A stretch of DNA of 64,000 nucleotides, taken from contig NZ_SNZJ01000026.1 in the NCBI RefSeq assembly GCF_004363555.1, forward strand, positions 1-64,000. The letters are read 5' to 3'. Made by a program: the position numbers and the translations under genes. The stretch comes from Halomonas ventosae (GTDB lineage: Bacteria > Pseudomonadota > Gammaproteobacteria > Pseudomonadales > Halomonadaceae). The notes under the pieces are model-generated. The model made no database searches and had not been told where the DNA came from. It saw only the letters and a list, made by a program, of their open reading frames with translations. Positions 1-12,128 of the stretch are shown here, in pieces. Positions within the stretch are counted from its first letter, which is position 1, and each line of letters opens with the position of its first letter.

Positions 1-2
1 GG

Positions 3-59
3 CTCGAGGCCATTCGGTCCTACTCGGGATACACCCAGGCTGTGAGCGGTGGTAGCTAA
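3..59 (+). CDS. possible 3' end of a gene entering from the left
   Basis: Frame 3 is open from the window edge to a TAA at 57-59 and encodes 18 residues ending YTQAVSGGS. This could be the C-terminus of an upstream plus-strand gene, but 57 bases are too few to show a family or to exclude chance. The other two plus frames also stop within 55 bases. Function unknown. Confidence 0.25.
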   Translation, partial: LEAIRSYSGYTQAVSGGS

Positions 60-82
60 TCACCCCTCACTGGAGAGACACA

Positions 83-142
83 AGGTCCTACGCCAGGGAA
101 GGCGTCGGTAGCGTACAGGGAGGTATTCACAGCGCCTCCTCG
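83..142 (-). repeat. copy A of a dispersed fold-back repeat
   Basis: Read on the minus strand, this 60-base segment matches bases 25212-25271 on the plus strand at 52 of 60 positions without gaps. The best-kept blocks are CGAGGAGGCGCTGTGAA at one end and TACCGACGCC and TGGCGTAGGACCT at the other. It contains a small hairpin (CGCC/GGCG arms around 6 bases). It lies in the gene-free first 177 bases, downstream of the hydrolase at 178-1089. The outer inverted arms seen in copy B are decayed here. Confidence 0.75.
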
Positions 143-177
143 CAGGCTTGTCGACGGATCAGCCCCGAGTGATACCT

Positions 178-1089
178 CTATCTGCGATAGCCTTGGGGGT
201 GGAAGGCGGTGATCCCCTCGACGAAGCGCCCACCGGGGCGATAGTGCTCGAGAAGCGAGAAGTGGTCATCGCCTTCCAGCACGGCTGACTCGACGCCGAT
301 ACCCTGCCCGCGTAAGTGCTTGGCGTAGGCCTGCATCTGGCGCGCGAACTCGCTGGACTCCTCGCCGCCGGCGACCAGCTGCACCCCCGCTGGGGCGCGG
401 CAGGGCTGCCGCACCGGGCTGTAGTCGCTCACGTCGCGGCCGGTGAGCTGCAGCTTGGGCTGCAGCCATGACCAGGGAAAGGGCCCGAGGTCATAGAGGC
501 CACTGACGCACAGCGTCCCCTTGATCAGGTCGTCAGGCAGGCCATAGTCGCCTTCCCAGTCGGTGGCCAGCAGCATGGCGCAGAGGTGCCCGCCGGCGGA
601 GTGGCCCGAGACGCTGATCTGGCGCGGGTCGACACCCAGTGCCCCCGCGTGCTGATAGACCCACGCCAGCGCCGCCCGGGCCTGGCGCACCACCTCGCCG
701 AACGCCACCGCGGGGCAGAGGGCGTAGTTGACCACCGCCACGGTGATGCCCGACGCCACCAGGCCGTCGACGACGAAGCCGAATTCCTTGTGGCTGAGCG
801 AGCGCCAGTAGCCGCCATGGAAGAAGAGGTGGCAGGGGACAGGCTTGCCCTCCTCTCCCCCCTCTGCTCTCTCCTCCGCTCTCCCCTCCCCCCTGCCCTC
901 GGCGTGGTAGAGGTCCAGGCACTCGGCGAGCGTGGGCCCGTAGGGCAGGTCGCGCGTCACCCGGTGGCGCTGGCGAGACGCCGCACTCCGATCATGCCAG
1001 TCGGCGAGCAGTACGGCGGGGTCCCGACCCCGCATGGGGTCGTAGGCGCGGTCGATCGCCTCCTGGGTCGCCAGGTCGCGATAGAGCAT
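178..1089 (-). CDS. alpha/beta hydrolase, kynurenine-formamidase-like
   Basis: 303-residue soluble alpha/beta-hydrolase. An oxyanion-hole HGGYW lies at residues 91-95, the nucleophile elbow GHSAGG places Ser164, an acidic GGEESSEF lies near 241-248, and GDDHF gives the likely catalytic His276. This arrangement resembles bacterial kynurenine formamidase-like esterases; the substrate cannot be told from sequence. Residues about 66-82 are an almost pure Gly/Glu/Arg/Ala stretch encoded by a polypurine tract, probably an expanded surface loop ahead of the first core strand. The gene follows dsbB with 6 bases between them, so it is probably the last gene of a gshA-dsbB-hydrolase operon. Confidence 0.8.
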   Translation of the reverse strand: MLYRDLATQEAIDRAYDPMRGRDPAVLLADWHDRSAASRQRHRVTRDLPYGPTLAECLDLYHAEGRGEGRAEERAEGGEEGKPVPCHLFFHGGYWRSLSHKEFGFVVDGLVASGITVAVVNYALCPAVAFGEVVRQARAALAWVYQHAGALGVDPRQISVSGHSAGGHLCAMLLATDWEGDYGLPDDLIKGTLCVSGLYDLGPFPWSWLQPKLQLTGRDVSDYSPVRQPCRAPAGVQLVAGGEESSEFARQMQAYAKHLRGQGIGVESAVLEGDDHFSLLEHYRPGGRFVEGITAFHPQGYRR

Positions 1090-1095
1090 GGCGCC

Positions 1096-1632
1096 CTAGC
1101 CCTGCCAGCGATAGCCGCGGCGCGGGCGATTGGCCGCCAGCAGCAGGCCCAGCGGGGCCAGGGCGAGCACCAGGAAGCCGGCCAGGGTCCAGCCGGGCAG
1201 CGAGATGCCGAGCAGCAGGAAGTCGATCTCGGCGCACTCTCCCGAGCCCGAGAGCACCTGGGCCAGCACCTGCTGCAGGGGCAGGATCTCCATCATGTAG
1301 TCGAGCCCCGGGCCGCAGCTCGGCACCTCGTCGGCCGGCAGCGACTGCAGCCACAGGTGGCGCCCCGCCACGGCGACGCCGCCGCCCACGGCGGCCAGCG
1401 ACAGCAGGCCGTAGATCACTGCCCCCGCGCGGCCCACGGGGTCGTGGATCGCGGCGACGAGGAAGACGGCGGCGGCGGCCAGCACGGCCACCCGCTGGAA
1501 GATGCACAGCGGGCAGGGCTCCAGCCCGACGACATGCTCGAGCCCCAGGGCCACGGCCATCATCAGCACGCAGAAGGCGAGGCCCGCGAGGCTCCACTCG
1601 CGGACCGAGAGGCGCCGAAGGTCGTCGATCAT
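1096..1632 (-). CDS. dsbB: DsbB, disulfide bond oxidoreductase (quinone-coupled)
   Basis: Inner-membrane protein of 178 residues with four predicted hydrophobic helices. The first periplasmic loop carries Cys40-Pro-Leu-Cys43 and the second loop has Cys106 and Cys133, the two redox pairs of DsbB. The family reoxidises periplasmic DsbA and passes electrons to ubiquinone. Its start codon overlaps the end of gshA by 4 bases, so glutathione synthesis and periplasmic disulfide formation are probably co-expressed here. The partner dsbA is not in the window. A dsbG gene lies at about 29.6 kb. Confidence 0.93.
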   Translation of the reverse strand: MIDDLRRLSVREWSLAGLAFCVLMMAVALGLEHVVGLEPCPLCIFQRVAVLAAAAVFLVAAIHDPVGRAGAVIYGLLSLAAVGGGVAVAGRHLWLQSLPADEVPSCGPGLDYMMEILPLQQVLAQVLSGSGECAEIDFLLLGISLPGWTLAGFLVLALAPLGLLLAANRPRRGYRWQG

Positions 1633-3302
1633 GACGTCTCTCCCGTCTGCAGCGGCGTGACGGCCCGCACCTCGCGGGCACGCTCGAAATAGCGGGACAG
1701 GAAGGCGTCGAAGCCCTCGGTCTCACCTGCCTCGAGGTCACGCTGCTGCGCCAGGGAGGTCGCCACCAGCTCGTCGAACAGCGCCTCCCGAGACGGGTCC
1801 ATGGGGGTATCACGGAAGGCTTGCGCCTGTTCCCGGGCGAGGCCCAGCATGGCCTCGACGAAGGACTCCCCGCTAGACTCGAGGCGCGCCAGCAGGCGCG
1901 CGGAGGGCGTCAGGGCGGGGTCGTCGAGGCGCGGCGACAGGGCCGCCAGCGCCTCGCCGTGAGGCTCGCCCTCTTCCAGGCGATCGAGCAGCTCGGCCAC
2001 CGCCACCATCTCGGTGAAGATCTCGCCGCCCCAGTCGGCGATGGAGCGGTGCCGGCCATCCTGCAGCAGGCGCAGCTCGGGGTCCCGGCCACGCTCGACC
2101 ACCAGGCGGCGATTGTCGTCGAGCCGGTCGCACTCGTCGTCGGGGATCCAGGGGCTCTCGCTGAGCAGGCACCACATCAGGAAGGTGTCGAGGAAGCGGA
2201 TCTGCGGCTCGTCCACCCCCAGCGGCAGGAAGGGGTTGAGGTCCAGGCAGCGCACCTCGATGTACTCCACGCCGCGAGCCTCCAGCGCCTGGCTGGGGGT
2301 CTCGTCATGGCGTGCCACCCGCTTGGGGCGGATGTCGCTGTAGTACTCGTTCTCGATCTGCAGGATGTTGGCGTTGAGCTGGCGCCACTCGTCGCCCTCC
2401 TTCACGCCCAGCTTCTGGTAGTCCTGCCAGGGCGTGGCGATGGCGTGGCGCAGGGTATTGACGTAGTTGGAGAGCGAGTTGAAGCAGATCTTCAGCTGCT
2501 CCTGGACCTTGTTCTGGTAGCCCAGGTCCGACATGCGCAGGCTGGTGGCGTGGCGCGACACCAGGGTGTCCTCGCCATGCCGCTGGAGCTTCTCGGGCAG
2601 CTCGCCGCTCGGCAGGAAGCTGCGGTCCAGCGCCGGCGAGGCGCCGAACAGGTAGAGCAGCAGCCAGCTGTGGCGGCGGAAGTTGCGGATCAGGCCGAAG
2701 TAGCGCGACGAGCGGTAGTCGCGCAGGGGGGTGTCGAGGTCACCCTCGAGCTCGCGCAGCAGCTGCCAGAGGTCATCGGGCAGCGAGACGTTGTAATGCA
2801 CCCCGGCAATGGACTGCATGATCCGCCCGTAGCGCAGGTCCAGGCCCTTGCGGTAGACGTGCTTCATGGTGCCCACGTTGGAGCGGCCGTAGTCGGCGAT
2901 GGGCACGCTGTCGTTGCCGTCCAGGCGCGCCGGCATGCTCGCCGGCCAGATCAGCTCGTCGTCCAGGTGCCGATAGCTGAAGCGGTGCAGGTCGGCGAGG
3001 AAGCCCATGGCATCGACTGGCCGACAGTAGACCGGGGTGATGTACTCCAGCAGCGCCTCGGAGTAGTCGGTGGTGATATGCGGGTGGGTCAGCTTGGAGC
3101 CCAGCGCGGCGGGATGGGGGGTGGCGGCGATGCGCCCCTCGCCGTCGACCCGCAACCCCTCCTTCTCGATGCCGCGGCGCAGGCGCCGGACCCGCCCCTG
3201 GTCGGCCAGGGACTTGAGGCGATCGACGCGGCTGGTGAACGATTCGGACAAGATGGTCACCCCATGTGTGGAAAGGCGGGCGCCATCGCGCCCGGCAAAC
3301 AT
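1629..3302 (-). CDS. gshA: glutamate-cysteine ligase
   Basis: First, ATP-dependent step of glutathione synthesis: L-glutamate plus L-cysteine to gamma-glutamylcysteine, in the cytoplasm. The protein matches the enterobacterial GshA class throughout, with blocks such as [36 protein letters not shown] and a C-terminal [12 protein letters not shown]. coli GshA is about 518 residues; this reading gives 557. The only upstream ATG is at 3302, but a TTG at 3251 has a well-placed GGGGTG ahead of it and would give [12 protein letters not shown], closer to the family N-terminus; GTG at 3260 is a third option. It overlaps dsbB by 4 bases and follows tex by about 33 bases. Confidence 0.93.
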   Translation of the reverse strand: MFAGRDGARLSTHGVTILSESFTSRVDRLKSLADQGRVRRLRRGIEKEGLRVDGEGRIAATPHPAALGSKLTHPHITTDYSEALLEYITPVYCRPVDAMGFLADLHRFSYRHLDDELIWPASMPARLDGNDSVPIADYGRSNVGTMKHVYRKGLDLRYGRIMQSIAGVHYNVSLPDDLWQLLRELEGDLDTPLRDYRSSRYFGLIRNFRRHSWLLLYLFGASPALDRSFLPSGELPEKLQRHGEDTLVSRHATSLRMSDLGYQNKVQEQLKICFNSLSNYVNTLRHAIATPWQDYQKLGVKEGDEWRQLNANILQIENEYYSDIRPKRVARHDETPSQALEARGVEYIEVRCLDLNPFLPLGVDEPQIRFLDTFLMWCLLSESPWIPDDECDRLDDNRRLVVERGRDPELRLLQDGRHRSIADWGGEIFTEMVAVAELLDRLEEGEPHGEALAALSPRLDDPALTPSARLLARLESSGESFVEAMLGLAREQAQAFRDTPMDPSREALFDELVATSLAQQRDLEAGETEGFDAFLSRYFERAREVRAVTPLQTGETS

Positions 3303-3335
3303 CAGATTATGGTGCCGTCAGGCGACGCTTCAAGG

Positions 3336-5720
<2,385 letters not shown>

Positions 5721-5776
5721 GAAATCCTTGGCAATCAAACGTCCAGACGATCGCGACAAGGTACCACAATCGGGAT

Positions 5777-6274
5777 TCAGGCGGGGGCGAATCGCAGCGC
5801 CAGGCCGTTGTTGCACCAGCGCAGGCCGGTGGGCTCGGGGCCGTCGTCGAAGACGTGGCCCTGGTGGCCGCCGCACCGCGCGCAATGGTACTCGGTGCGG
5901 GGGAAGACCAGGAAGTAGTCGACGCTGGTCAGCAGGTGCCCCTCGACGTGCTCGAAGAAGCTCGGCCAGCCGGTCCCCGAGTCATACTTCATGGCGCTGG
6001 TGAACAGCAGCAGGTCACAGCCGGCACAGCGGTACTCGCCCTCGCGGGTCTCCTTGTCCAGCGGGCTCGAGAAGGCCGGCTCGGTGCCCTCCTCGCGCAG
6101 GATTTCGAACTGCTCGTCGCTCAGGCGCTCCCGCCACTCGGCCTCGGAGAGCTCCAGCACCTCGAGCCCCTCGGCACGCGAAAGGTCAGGCTTGGGCCGC
6201 GCCGAGGCCAGCCCCGGCAGCAGGCCGGCGAGGCTGCCGGCCCCCAGCACGCCTAGAAAATGCCGTCGTTTCAT
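5777..6274 (-). CDS. msrB: exported peptide-methionine (R)-S-oxide reductase MsrB
   Basis: 165-residue MsrB that reduces the R epimer of methionine sulfoxide in proteins. Zinc ligands are Cys83/Cys86 and Cys131/Cys134. The catalytic Cys154 lies in RWCNNG, and GTGWPSF is typical of the family. The N-terminus [20 protein letters not shown] looks like a twin-arginine signal, so the enzyme probably acts in the periplasm, unlike cytoplasmic E. coli MsrB. The start ATG at 6272-6274 is chosen because it begins the signal peptide. The gene is monocistronic or leads into tex. Confidence 0.92.
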   Translation of the reverse strand: MKRRHFLGVLGAGSLAGLLPGLASARPKPDLSRAEGLEVLELSEAEWRERLSDEQFEILREEGTEPAFSSPLDKETREGEYRCAGCDLLLFTSAMKYDSGTGWPSFFEHVEGHLLTSVDYFLVFPRTEYHCARCGGHQGHVFDDGPEPTGLRWCNNGLALRFAPA

Positions 6275-6341
6275 GGTCTCTCTCCGTCGGTGATCGAATC
6301 CTGGCGCCAGCCTTCCCCTCGAGATGACGCCAGGACGCAAA

Positions 6342-6369
6342 CGGGGGAAGGAGCTGCCTCCTTCCCCCG
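6342..6369 (-). terminator. hairpin terminator downstream of pckA
   Basis: Perfect 12-bp stem CGGGGGAAGGAG / CTCCTTCCCCCG with a 4-base loop, 41 bases beyond the pckA stop. On the minus strand it is followed by TTTGCG, a weak T tract. It separates pckA from msrB. Confidence 0.8.
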
Positions 6370-6410
6370 CTCAGACCGTCGATGCCACCGACGGTTCGCC
6401 TTCGCGCGCC

Positions 6411-7979
6411 TCAGGTCAGGCTGGGGCCCGCCTTGGCGATCGCCTCGTTGACGCCCTCGAACTTCTTGAAGTTGTCGACGAACTTGGCGGCCAGCTCCTG
6501 GCGCTTGCGGTCGTAGGCGTTCTTGTCCTCCCAGGTCTCGCGCGGATCGAGCAGGCGGGAGTCGACACCCGGCACGGCGGTGGGCACCGCCAGGTTCAGG
6601 CCCTCGACCTGGCGCGTCTCGACGTCGCGCAGCACGCCGGACTGGATGGCGCTGATGATGGCGCGGGTGGTGGGGATCGAGAAGCGAGAGCCTCCCTCCC
6701 CGTAGGCACCCCCGGTCCAGCCGGTGTTGACCAGGTAGACCTGGGCATCCTTCTCGGCCACGCGCCTGACCAGCAGCTCGGCGTACTCGCGCGCCGGACG
6801 CGGGAAGAAGGGCGCGCCGAAGCAGGTGGAGAAGGTCGCCTCGAGCCCGGCGGTGGAACCCACCTCGGTAGAGCCCACCTTGGCCGTGTAGCCGGAGAGG
6901 AAGTGGTAGGCGGCCGCCTCCTTGGAGAGCACGGAGACCGGGGGCAGCACGCCGGACATGTCACAGGTGAGGAAGACGATGGCGTTGGGCTCGCCGGCGC
7001 GGTTCTCGGGCACGCGCTTATCGACGTGCTCCAGCGGGTAGGCGGCGCGGGAGTTCTGGGTCAGGCTGTCGTCGGCGTAGTCCGGCTCGCGGCGGTCGTC
7101 GAGGACCACGTTCTCCAGCACGGTGCCGAACTTGATGGCCTGCCAGATGATCGGCTCGTTCTTCTCGGAAAGGTCGATGCACTTGGCGTAGCAGCCGCCC
7201 TCGATGTTGAAGACGGTGCCCGGCCCCCAGCCGTGCTCGTCGTCACCGATCAGGTAGCGGGCCGGGTCGGCGGAGAGGGTGGTCTTGCCGGTGCCGGAGA
7301 GGCCGAAGAAGAGCGTGGTCTCGCCATCCTCGCCGACGTTGGCGGAACAGTGCATGGGCAGCACGTCGGCGGCCGGCAGCAGGAAGTTCTGCACCGAGAA
7401 CATCGCCTTCTTCATCTCGCCGGCATAGCGCATGCCGGCGATCAGCACCTTCTTCTGGGCGAAGTTGAGGATCACGCAGCCCTCGGAGTTGGTGCCGTCG
7501 CGGGCCGGATCGCACTCGAAGAAGGGGGCGTTGAGGATGGTCCACTCGTCCTTCACGGACGGGTTGTAGGCCTCGGGGCGCACGAACATGGTGCGGCCGA
7601 AGAGGTTGTGCCAGGCGGTCTCGGTGGTGACACGCACCGGCAGGTAGTGGACCGGGTCACTGCCCACGTGGAGCTCGGACACATAGTGCTCGCCGTCGGC
7701 CAGGTAGGCATCGACGCGGGCCCAGAGGGTATCGAACTTCTCGGCGTCGAACGGGCGGTTGACGCTGCCCCAGTCGATCTGGCCGCTGGTGCTCGCCTCG
7801 TCGACGATGAAGCGATCCTTGGGCGAACGGCCGGTGCGCTCGCCGGTGTTCACCACCAGGGCGCCGTTGGCGGCCAGGCGCCCTTCCCCGTTGGCCACTG
7901 CCCGCTCGATCAGCTCGGCGCTGCAGAGGTTGACGTGGGAAATGGCGGCTTGCTGGGGGGCGGCTTGAGTCGTGGTCAT
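6411..7979 (-). CDS. pckA: phosphoenolpyruvate carboxykinase (ATP)
   Basis: 522-residue cytoplasmic gluconeogenic enzyme: oxaloacetate plus ATP to PEP, CO2 and ADP. Seen: the kinase-1 P-loop [14 protein letters not shown], an [10 protein letters not shown] substrate-binding block near the N-terminus, and the metal-binding [12 protein letters not shown] region. The start ATG at 7977-7979 (MTTTQAAP) is preferred over an upstream Arg-rich extension. It is the last gene of the yrfG-hslR-hslO-pckA set, the same order as in E. coli. The 270-base gap before hslO, with a possible promoter, suggests it can also be transcribed alone. Confidence 0.95.
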   Translation of the reverse strand: MTTTQAAPQQAAISHVNLCSAELIERAVANGEGRLAANGALVVNTGERTGRSPKDRFIVDEASTSGQIDWGSVNRPFDAEKFDTLWARVDAYLADGEHYVSELHVGSDPVHYLPVRVTTETAWHNLFGRTMFVRPEAYNPSVKDEWTILNAPFFECDPARDGTNSEGCVILNFAQKKVLIAGMRYAGEMKKAMFSVQNFLLPAADVLPMHCSANVGEDGETTLFFGLSGTGKTTLSADPARYLIGDDEHGWGPGTVFNIEGGCYAKCIDLSEKNEPIIWQAIKFGTVLENVVLDDRREPDYADDSLTQNSRAAYPLEHVDKRVPENRAGEPNAIVFLTCDMSGVLPPVSVLSKEAAAYHFLSGYTAKVGSTEVGSTAGLEATFSTCFGAPFFPRPAREYAELLVRRVAEKDAQVYLVNTGWTGGAYGEGGSRFSIPTTRAIISAIQSGVLRDVETRQVEGLNLAVPTAVPGVDSRLLDPRETWEDKNAYDRKRQELAAKFVDNFKKFEGVNEAIAKAGPSLT

Positions 7980-8249
7980 GTCGTGTCCTGGGCCTTGCGG
8001 CCGCTTCTCTCTCGTGTGCCGGGCGTCGGTGACGCAACGTGGGTCATGCCATGATCGCCGTGCGCGGGTCATTGCCGTCTTGTGCTGGGCGATCGACCGG
8101 AAAAAACGGCGCCATTATGGCAAAAACCCGGCCGCCGGGAAACGCTGTTCTTGGGCGAAGTTCATGTAGTTTTACTACTACATCGGCACCGTTCACTACC
8201 GCTCACCCGATAACGCATGCTGCAACGCAGCGCCGCGGCATGACACTTC
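7980..8249 (-). promoter_or_regulatory. pckA upstream region with possible promoter and inverted repeat
   Basis: A 270-base gene-free gap between hslO and pckA. Read on the minus strand, CATAAT at 8119-8114 could be a -10 box, giving a leader of about 125 bases. Upstream of it, at 8164-8183, is an inverted repeat ATGTAGT-N6-ACTACAT, roughly 60-75 bases before the inferred start, where an activator would bind. No strong -35 box is visible. No riboswitch was recognised. Confidence 0.4.
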
Positions 8250-9125
8250 TCAGTGCAGGGTCGGCGGCTCCCCCTCGGGGCCCTCGAGCATCGCCTCGAC
8301 CTCGGACGCCGGGAAGTGGTAGCGGGTATGGCAGAAGTGGCACTGGGTATCGATGGCCCCCTGCTCGGCCAGTACCTCGTGGAGTTCCTGCGCGCCCAGG
8401 GTCATCAGCGCCGAGGCGATGCGCTCGCGGGAGCAGGTGCAGCCGAAGCGCAGCGCCTTGGGGTCGAAGACCCGCACCGTCTCCTCGTGGTAGAGACGGC
8501 GCAGCACCTCGAGCGGTTCGAGGCCGAGCAGCTCCTCCTCCTTGACGGTATCGGCCAGGTGCACGGTGCGCTCCCAGGCATCCACGTCCTGGTTCTGCGA
8601 CTCATCGGGCAGGCGCTGCAGCAGCAGGCCGCCGGCCCGTCGACCATCGGCGGCCAGCCACAGCCGCGTCGGCAGCTGCTCGGACTGGGCGAAGTAGGCG
8701 GCGAGGCAGCCGGCCAGGCTGTCGTATTCGAGGGCCACGATGCCCTGGTAGCGGTGGCCGTCGGTGGGGTCCAGGGTGATCATGATCTGCCCCTGACCCA
8801 CCAGCTCACGGAAGCCGGCGTTCTCGCCGGGAATCGCCGCGTCCTCGGCCAGGCGGGCAATGGCACGCAGCTCGCCGCCGGGGTTGGATTCGGCCATCAG
8901 CAGGGCGAGCGCGCCCTGGCCGCGCACCTCGATGCTCAGGGTGCCGTCGAGCTTGACGGTGTCGGTGAGCAGCGCCACCGCGGCGAGCAGCTCGCCGAGC
9001 AGGTGGTTCACCGCCGGCGGGTAGTCGTGGCGCTCGAGCACCTCGCCGTAGGCGCGCTCGAGGGTGACGATCTCGCCACGCACGTTGGTCTTGTCGAAGA
9101 GGAAACGCTGGATCTGGTCGGTCAT
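8250..9125 (-). CDS. hslO: redox-regulated holdase chaperone Hsp33
   Basis: 291-residue cytoplasmic chaperone activated by oxidation and unfolding. The C-terminal redox switch is present as GCTC (Cys-x-Cys) and CHFC (Cys-x-x-Cys), the four zinc-binding cysteines of Hsp33. The N-terminal substrate-binding domain begins [12 protein letters not shown]. It lies 12 bases after hslR on the same strand, in the conserved order yrfG-hslR-hslO-pckA. Confidence 0.95.
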   Translation of the reverse strand: MTDQIQRFLFDKTNVRGEIVTLERAYGEVLERHDYPPAVNHLLGELLAAVALLTDTVKLDGTLSIEVRGQGALALLMAESNPGGELRAIARLAEDAAIPGENAGFRELVGQGQIMITLDPTDGHRYQGIVALEYDSLAGCLAAYFAQSEQLPTRLWLAADGRRAGGLLLQRLPDESQNQDVDAWERTVHLADTVKEEELLGLEPLEVLRRLYHEETVRVFDPKALRFGCTCSRERIASALMTLGAQELHEVLAEQGAIDTQCHFCHTRYHFPASEVEAMLEGPEGEPPTLH

Positions 9126-9137
9126 GAGGCTCTCTGT

Positions 9138-9516
<379 letters not shown>

Positions 9517-9524
<8 letters not shown>

Positions 9525-10206
9525 GGACACCTCCCTCGCCCGCCGAAGGCGGCAGGTTGTCGGGCAGGATGCTGGCGAAGCGGTCCAGGGCGATGAACTC
9601 CTCGAGCTCCCGCTCCGGCCGGCGACTGTCGGGCTGCTTGATGCCCAGCAGGTGGCGGATGCCGAACTCCCGGGCACTCTCCAGCACCGAGGCGTTGTCG
9701 TCGATGAACAGGGTACGCTGCGGGTCGAAGGGCTCGACCTCCTGCAGGGCAAACCAGAAGGCCTGCTCCTCCTTGGGGACCCCGAGGTCCGCCGAGGAGA
9801 CGATGGCATCCAGGTAATCCTCCAGCCCGGTCAGCGGCAGCTTGAGCGCGAGGCTCGCCCGGTCGGCATTGGTGGCCAGCACCACCCGGGGATGGGCCGC
9901 CTTCAGCCAGCGGAGGAAGTCCAGGGCGTCGCTGCGCAGGCCGATCAGGTGCTGCACCTCCCGCTTGAGCGCCACCACGTCGACCCCCAGCTCGCGGCTC
10001 CAGTAGGCCAGGCTGTACCAGTTGAGGGTGCCCTGCTCACGGATGATCCGTGCGCGCAGCTCCTCCTGGGTCGCCTCGTCGAGGCGGTGCAGCTCCACGT
10101 AGCGCCGCGGCAGGTGCTCGAGCCAGAAGTGGCTGTCGAAATGCAGGTCCAGCAGGGTGCCGTCCATGTCCAGCAGGACGGTGTCGATGGCGCGCCAGTC
10201 GATCAT
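9517..10206 (-). CDS. yrfG: HAD-family hydrolase, YrfG type
   Basis: 229-residue HAD phosphatase. Motif I is LLDMDGTLLDLHFD near the N-terminus (nucleophile first Asp), motif II is LATNAD, motif III is the Lys in VPKEEQ, and motif IV is LFIDDN. E. coli YrfG is reported as a purine-nucleotide phosphatase; the specificity here is inferred only from orthology and synteny. The start ATG at 10204-10206 (MIDWRAIDTVLLDMDG) excludes an upstream Arg/Pro stretch. It is divergent from nudE across 140 bases, as in enterobacteria, although igaA is missing between them. Confidence 0.9.
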
Positions 10207-10346
10207 CGCTACTCCGGGGGTGAGTCGGGGGCCGTTGGGACGTAGTATTGTATCGAATCGCCATCCGGGGCGCACAGCGCCGCTCTGGCCTCCACCACAT
10301 GCCCCTTTCGCCCGCCCCTGTCGCTCTCCAACAAGGAAGTCCGCCC

Positions 10347-10952
10347 ATGTCCGACCCGCACGACGCCTCCCGGCCCTGGCCCGTCAAGCCCCACATCCTC
10401 GACCGGCGCAGCGTGGCACGCAGTCGCCTGTTCCACGTCGAGGAGCTGGACCTGCGCTTCTCCAACGGCGCCGAGCGCACCTTCGAGCGGCTCACCGGCA
10501 CCGGCCAGGGCATCGGCGCGGTAATGATCGTGGCCATGCCCGACCCGGAGCACGTGCTGCTCATCCGCGAGTATGCCGCCGGCTTCGAGGACTACGTGCT
10601 GACCCTGCCCAAGGGGCTCGTGGACCCCGGCGAGGACATCGTCACCGCGGCCAACCGCGAGCTGATGGAGGAGTGCGGCTTCGGCGCCAACCGCATCGAG
10701 CCGCTGGTGGAGCTGTCGCTGGCCCCCAACTACATGCGCCATCGCATGCAGGTGCTGCTGGCCAGCGACCTCTACCCCAGGCGCCTGCCCGGCGACGAAC
10801 CGGAGCCGCTGATCGTGGAGACCCACGCCATCGACGAGCTCTCGGCCCTGCTGGCCCGGGAGGACTTCCACGAGGCCCGCGCCATCGCCGCGCTGTTCAT
10901 CGCCCGGGACAAGCTGCGCAGCGAGGCGCCGGTGGACGCCGGGCTCTGGTGA
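10347..10952 (+). CDS. nudE: ADP-compounds hydrolase NudE (Nudix)
   Basis: 201-residue Nudix hydrolase. The Nudix box runs from GLVDPGE to RELMEECGF, with all consensus Gly, Glu and Arg-Glu positions filled. NudE cleaves ADP-ribose, Ap3A and NADH-type dinucleotides. The start ATG at 10347 has AAGGAAGT about 8 bases upstream and gives MSDPHDASRPW. It is divergent from yrfG and convergent with the ydgJ-type gene, with 5 bases between stop codons. Confidence 0.9.
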   Translation: MSDPHDASRPWPVKPHILDRRSVARSRLFHVEELDLRFSNGAERTFERLTGTGQGIGAVMIVAMPDPEHVLLIREYAAGFEDYVLTLPKGLVDPGEDIVTAANRELMEECGFGANRIEPLVELSLAPNYMRHRMQVLLASDLYPRRLPGDEPEPLIVETHAIDELSALLAREDFHEARAIAALFIARDKLRSEAPVDAGLW

Positions 10953-10957
10953 GCCCT

Positions 10958-12046
10958 CTAGCGTGAGTGCAGCCGGCGCAGGGCACTCTTGCCGTCCTTG
11001 AGCTTGACCCAGCGCCCCTGGCGGTAGCTGTCGAGCCCGGTCTCCAGCAGGGTCATCACGTCCAGCGCCGACTCGCTGGTCACCGGCGGCGGGGTGCCCT
11101 CGAGCAGGGTCCTCGCGATGCCGGCATAGAAGGCGGGGTAGTCCCCCGGCACGGCCGGTGCCTCGCGGCTCGCCAGGGAGGTCGCTTCGCCCTCCCCCTC
11201 GTCGAGGGTCAGGGTGCCGGGCGAGGGATCCACCCCCCAGCCCGGCGACGGGGCCTGCCCTTCCTTGAGCCAGGCCTCCTGGGGGTCGAGCCCGTACTTC
11301 ACGAAACTGCCCCGGGTGCCGTGGACTCGGAAGCGCGGGGTCGGCTCGGCCACCAGGGAGCTGGCCTGCAGGCTCACCCGCAGGTGGTCGTACTCCAGCA
11401 ACGCCAGGAAGTCATCGTCCACCTCGGCCCCCTCGCGCGAGCTGGCGAGCTCCAGCAGGATCGCCTTGGGCATGCCGAAGAGCTGCCGGGCCTGGTCGAG
11501 CAGGTGCGGGCCGAGGTCATACCAGATGCCCCCGCCCGGCTTGTGGTGGTCACGCCAGCGGTCGGTGACCCGGGGACGGAAGCGGTCGAAGCGCGATTCC
11601 AGCGCCACCACCCGCCCCAGGGTCCCCTCGTCGAGCAGCGCCTTGAGGGTCAGGAAGTCGCTGTCCCAGCGACGATTGTGGAAGACGCTCAGCAGGCGAT
11701 CGGCGCCATCGGCCTGGGCCTTGAGCAGGCGGGCCTCGGAGGCGCTGACGCTGAAGGGCTTGTCGATCACCACGTGCCTGCCGGCCGTCAGCGCCGCCTT
11801 GGCCAGCGGGAAGTGGGTGTCGTTGGGAGTGGCGATCACCACCAGGTCGATGTCTCGTCGGGCAAACAGCGGCGCCGCCTTGGGCAGCACCTCGACCTCG
11901 GGGAGGTCGGCCTTGACGCGCTCGGCATCGCCGCTGACCACGGCGGTCAGCTCCAGGCCGGGCGCGGCCTGGATCAGCGGGGCGTGGAAGGTGCGCCCGG
12001 CCATGCCGTAGCCGACCAGGCCGACGTTGAGGGTCTGTGTCTTCAT
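10958..12046 (-). CDS. ydgJ: Gfo/Idh/MocA-family oxidoreductase, YdgJ type
   Basis: 362-residue NAD(P)-dependent oxidoreductase. The N-terminal Rossmann fold has VGLVGYGMAGRTFHAPLI, the EKP-type signature appears as VVIDKPFSVSASEA, and the C-terminal domain contains SVFHNRRWDSDFLTLK and GSFVKYGLDPQE, very close to E. coli YdgJ. The sugar or polyol substrate is unknown. The start ATG at 12044-12046 gives MKTQTLNVGLVGYG. It sits downstream of ilvD (82-base gap) on the same strand. The gap has a GC-rich inverted segment that may be an ilvD terminator. Confidence 0.88.
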   Translation of the reverse strand: MKTQTLNVGLVGYGMAGRTFHAPLIQAAPGLELTAVVSGDAERVKADLPEVEVLPKAAPLFARRDIDLVVIATPNDTHFPLAKAALTAGRHVVIDKPFSVSASEARLLKAQADGADRLLSVFHNRRWDSDFLTLKALLDEGTLGRVVALESRFDRFRPRVTDRWRDHHKPGGGIWYDLGPHLLDQARQLFGMPKAILLELASSREGAEVDDDFLALLEYDHLRVSLQASSLVAEPTPRFRVHGTRGSFVKYGLDPQEAWLKEGQAPSPGWGVDPSPGTLTLDEGEGEATSLASREAPAVPGDYPAFYAGIARTLLEGTPPPVTSESALDVMTLLETGLDSYRQGRWVKLKDGKSALRRLHSR

Positions 12047-12128
12047 CGTGCGGGCTTCCCTGCAGGGGTCATGGGGCCCGGCCTTCGGCAAAGGCTCGCG
12101 TCGCCTGGCGTCCGGCCGGGTCTCAGGC

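Noticed and set aside
12047-12128. Strong terminator between ilvD and the ydgJ-type gene
   Set aside because: There are CCCGGCC and GGCCGGG arms but they are far apart (about 30 bases) and no T run follows on the minus strand.
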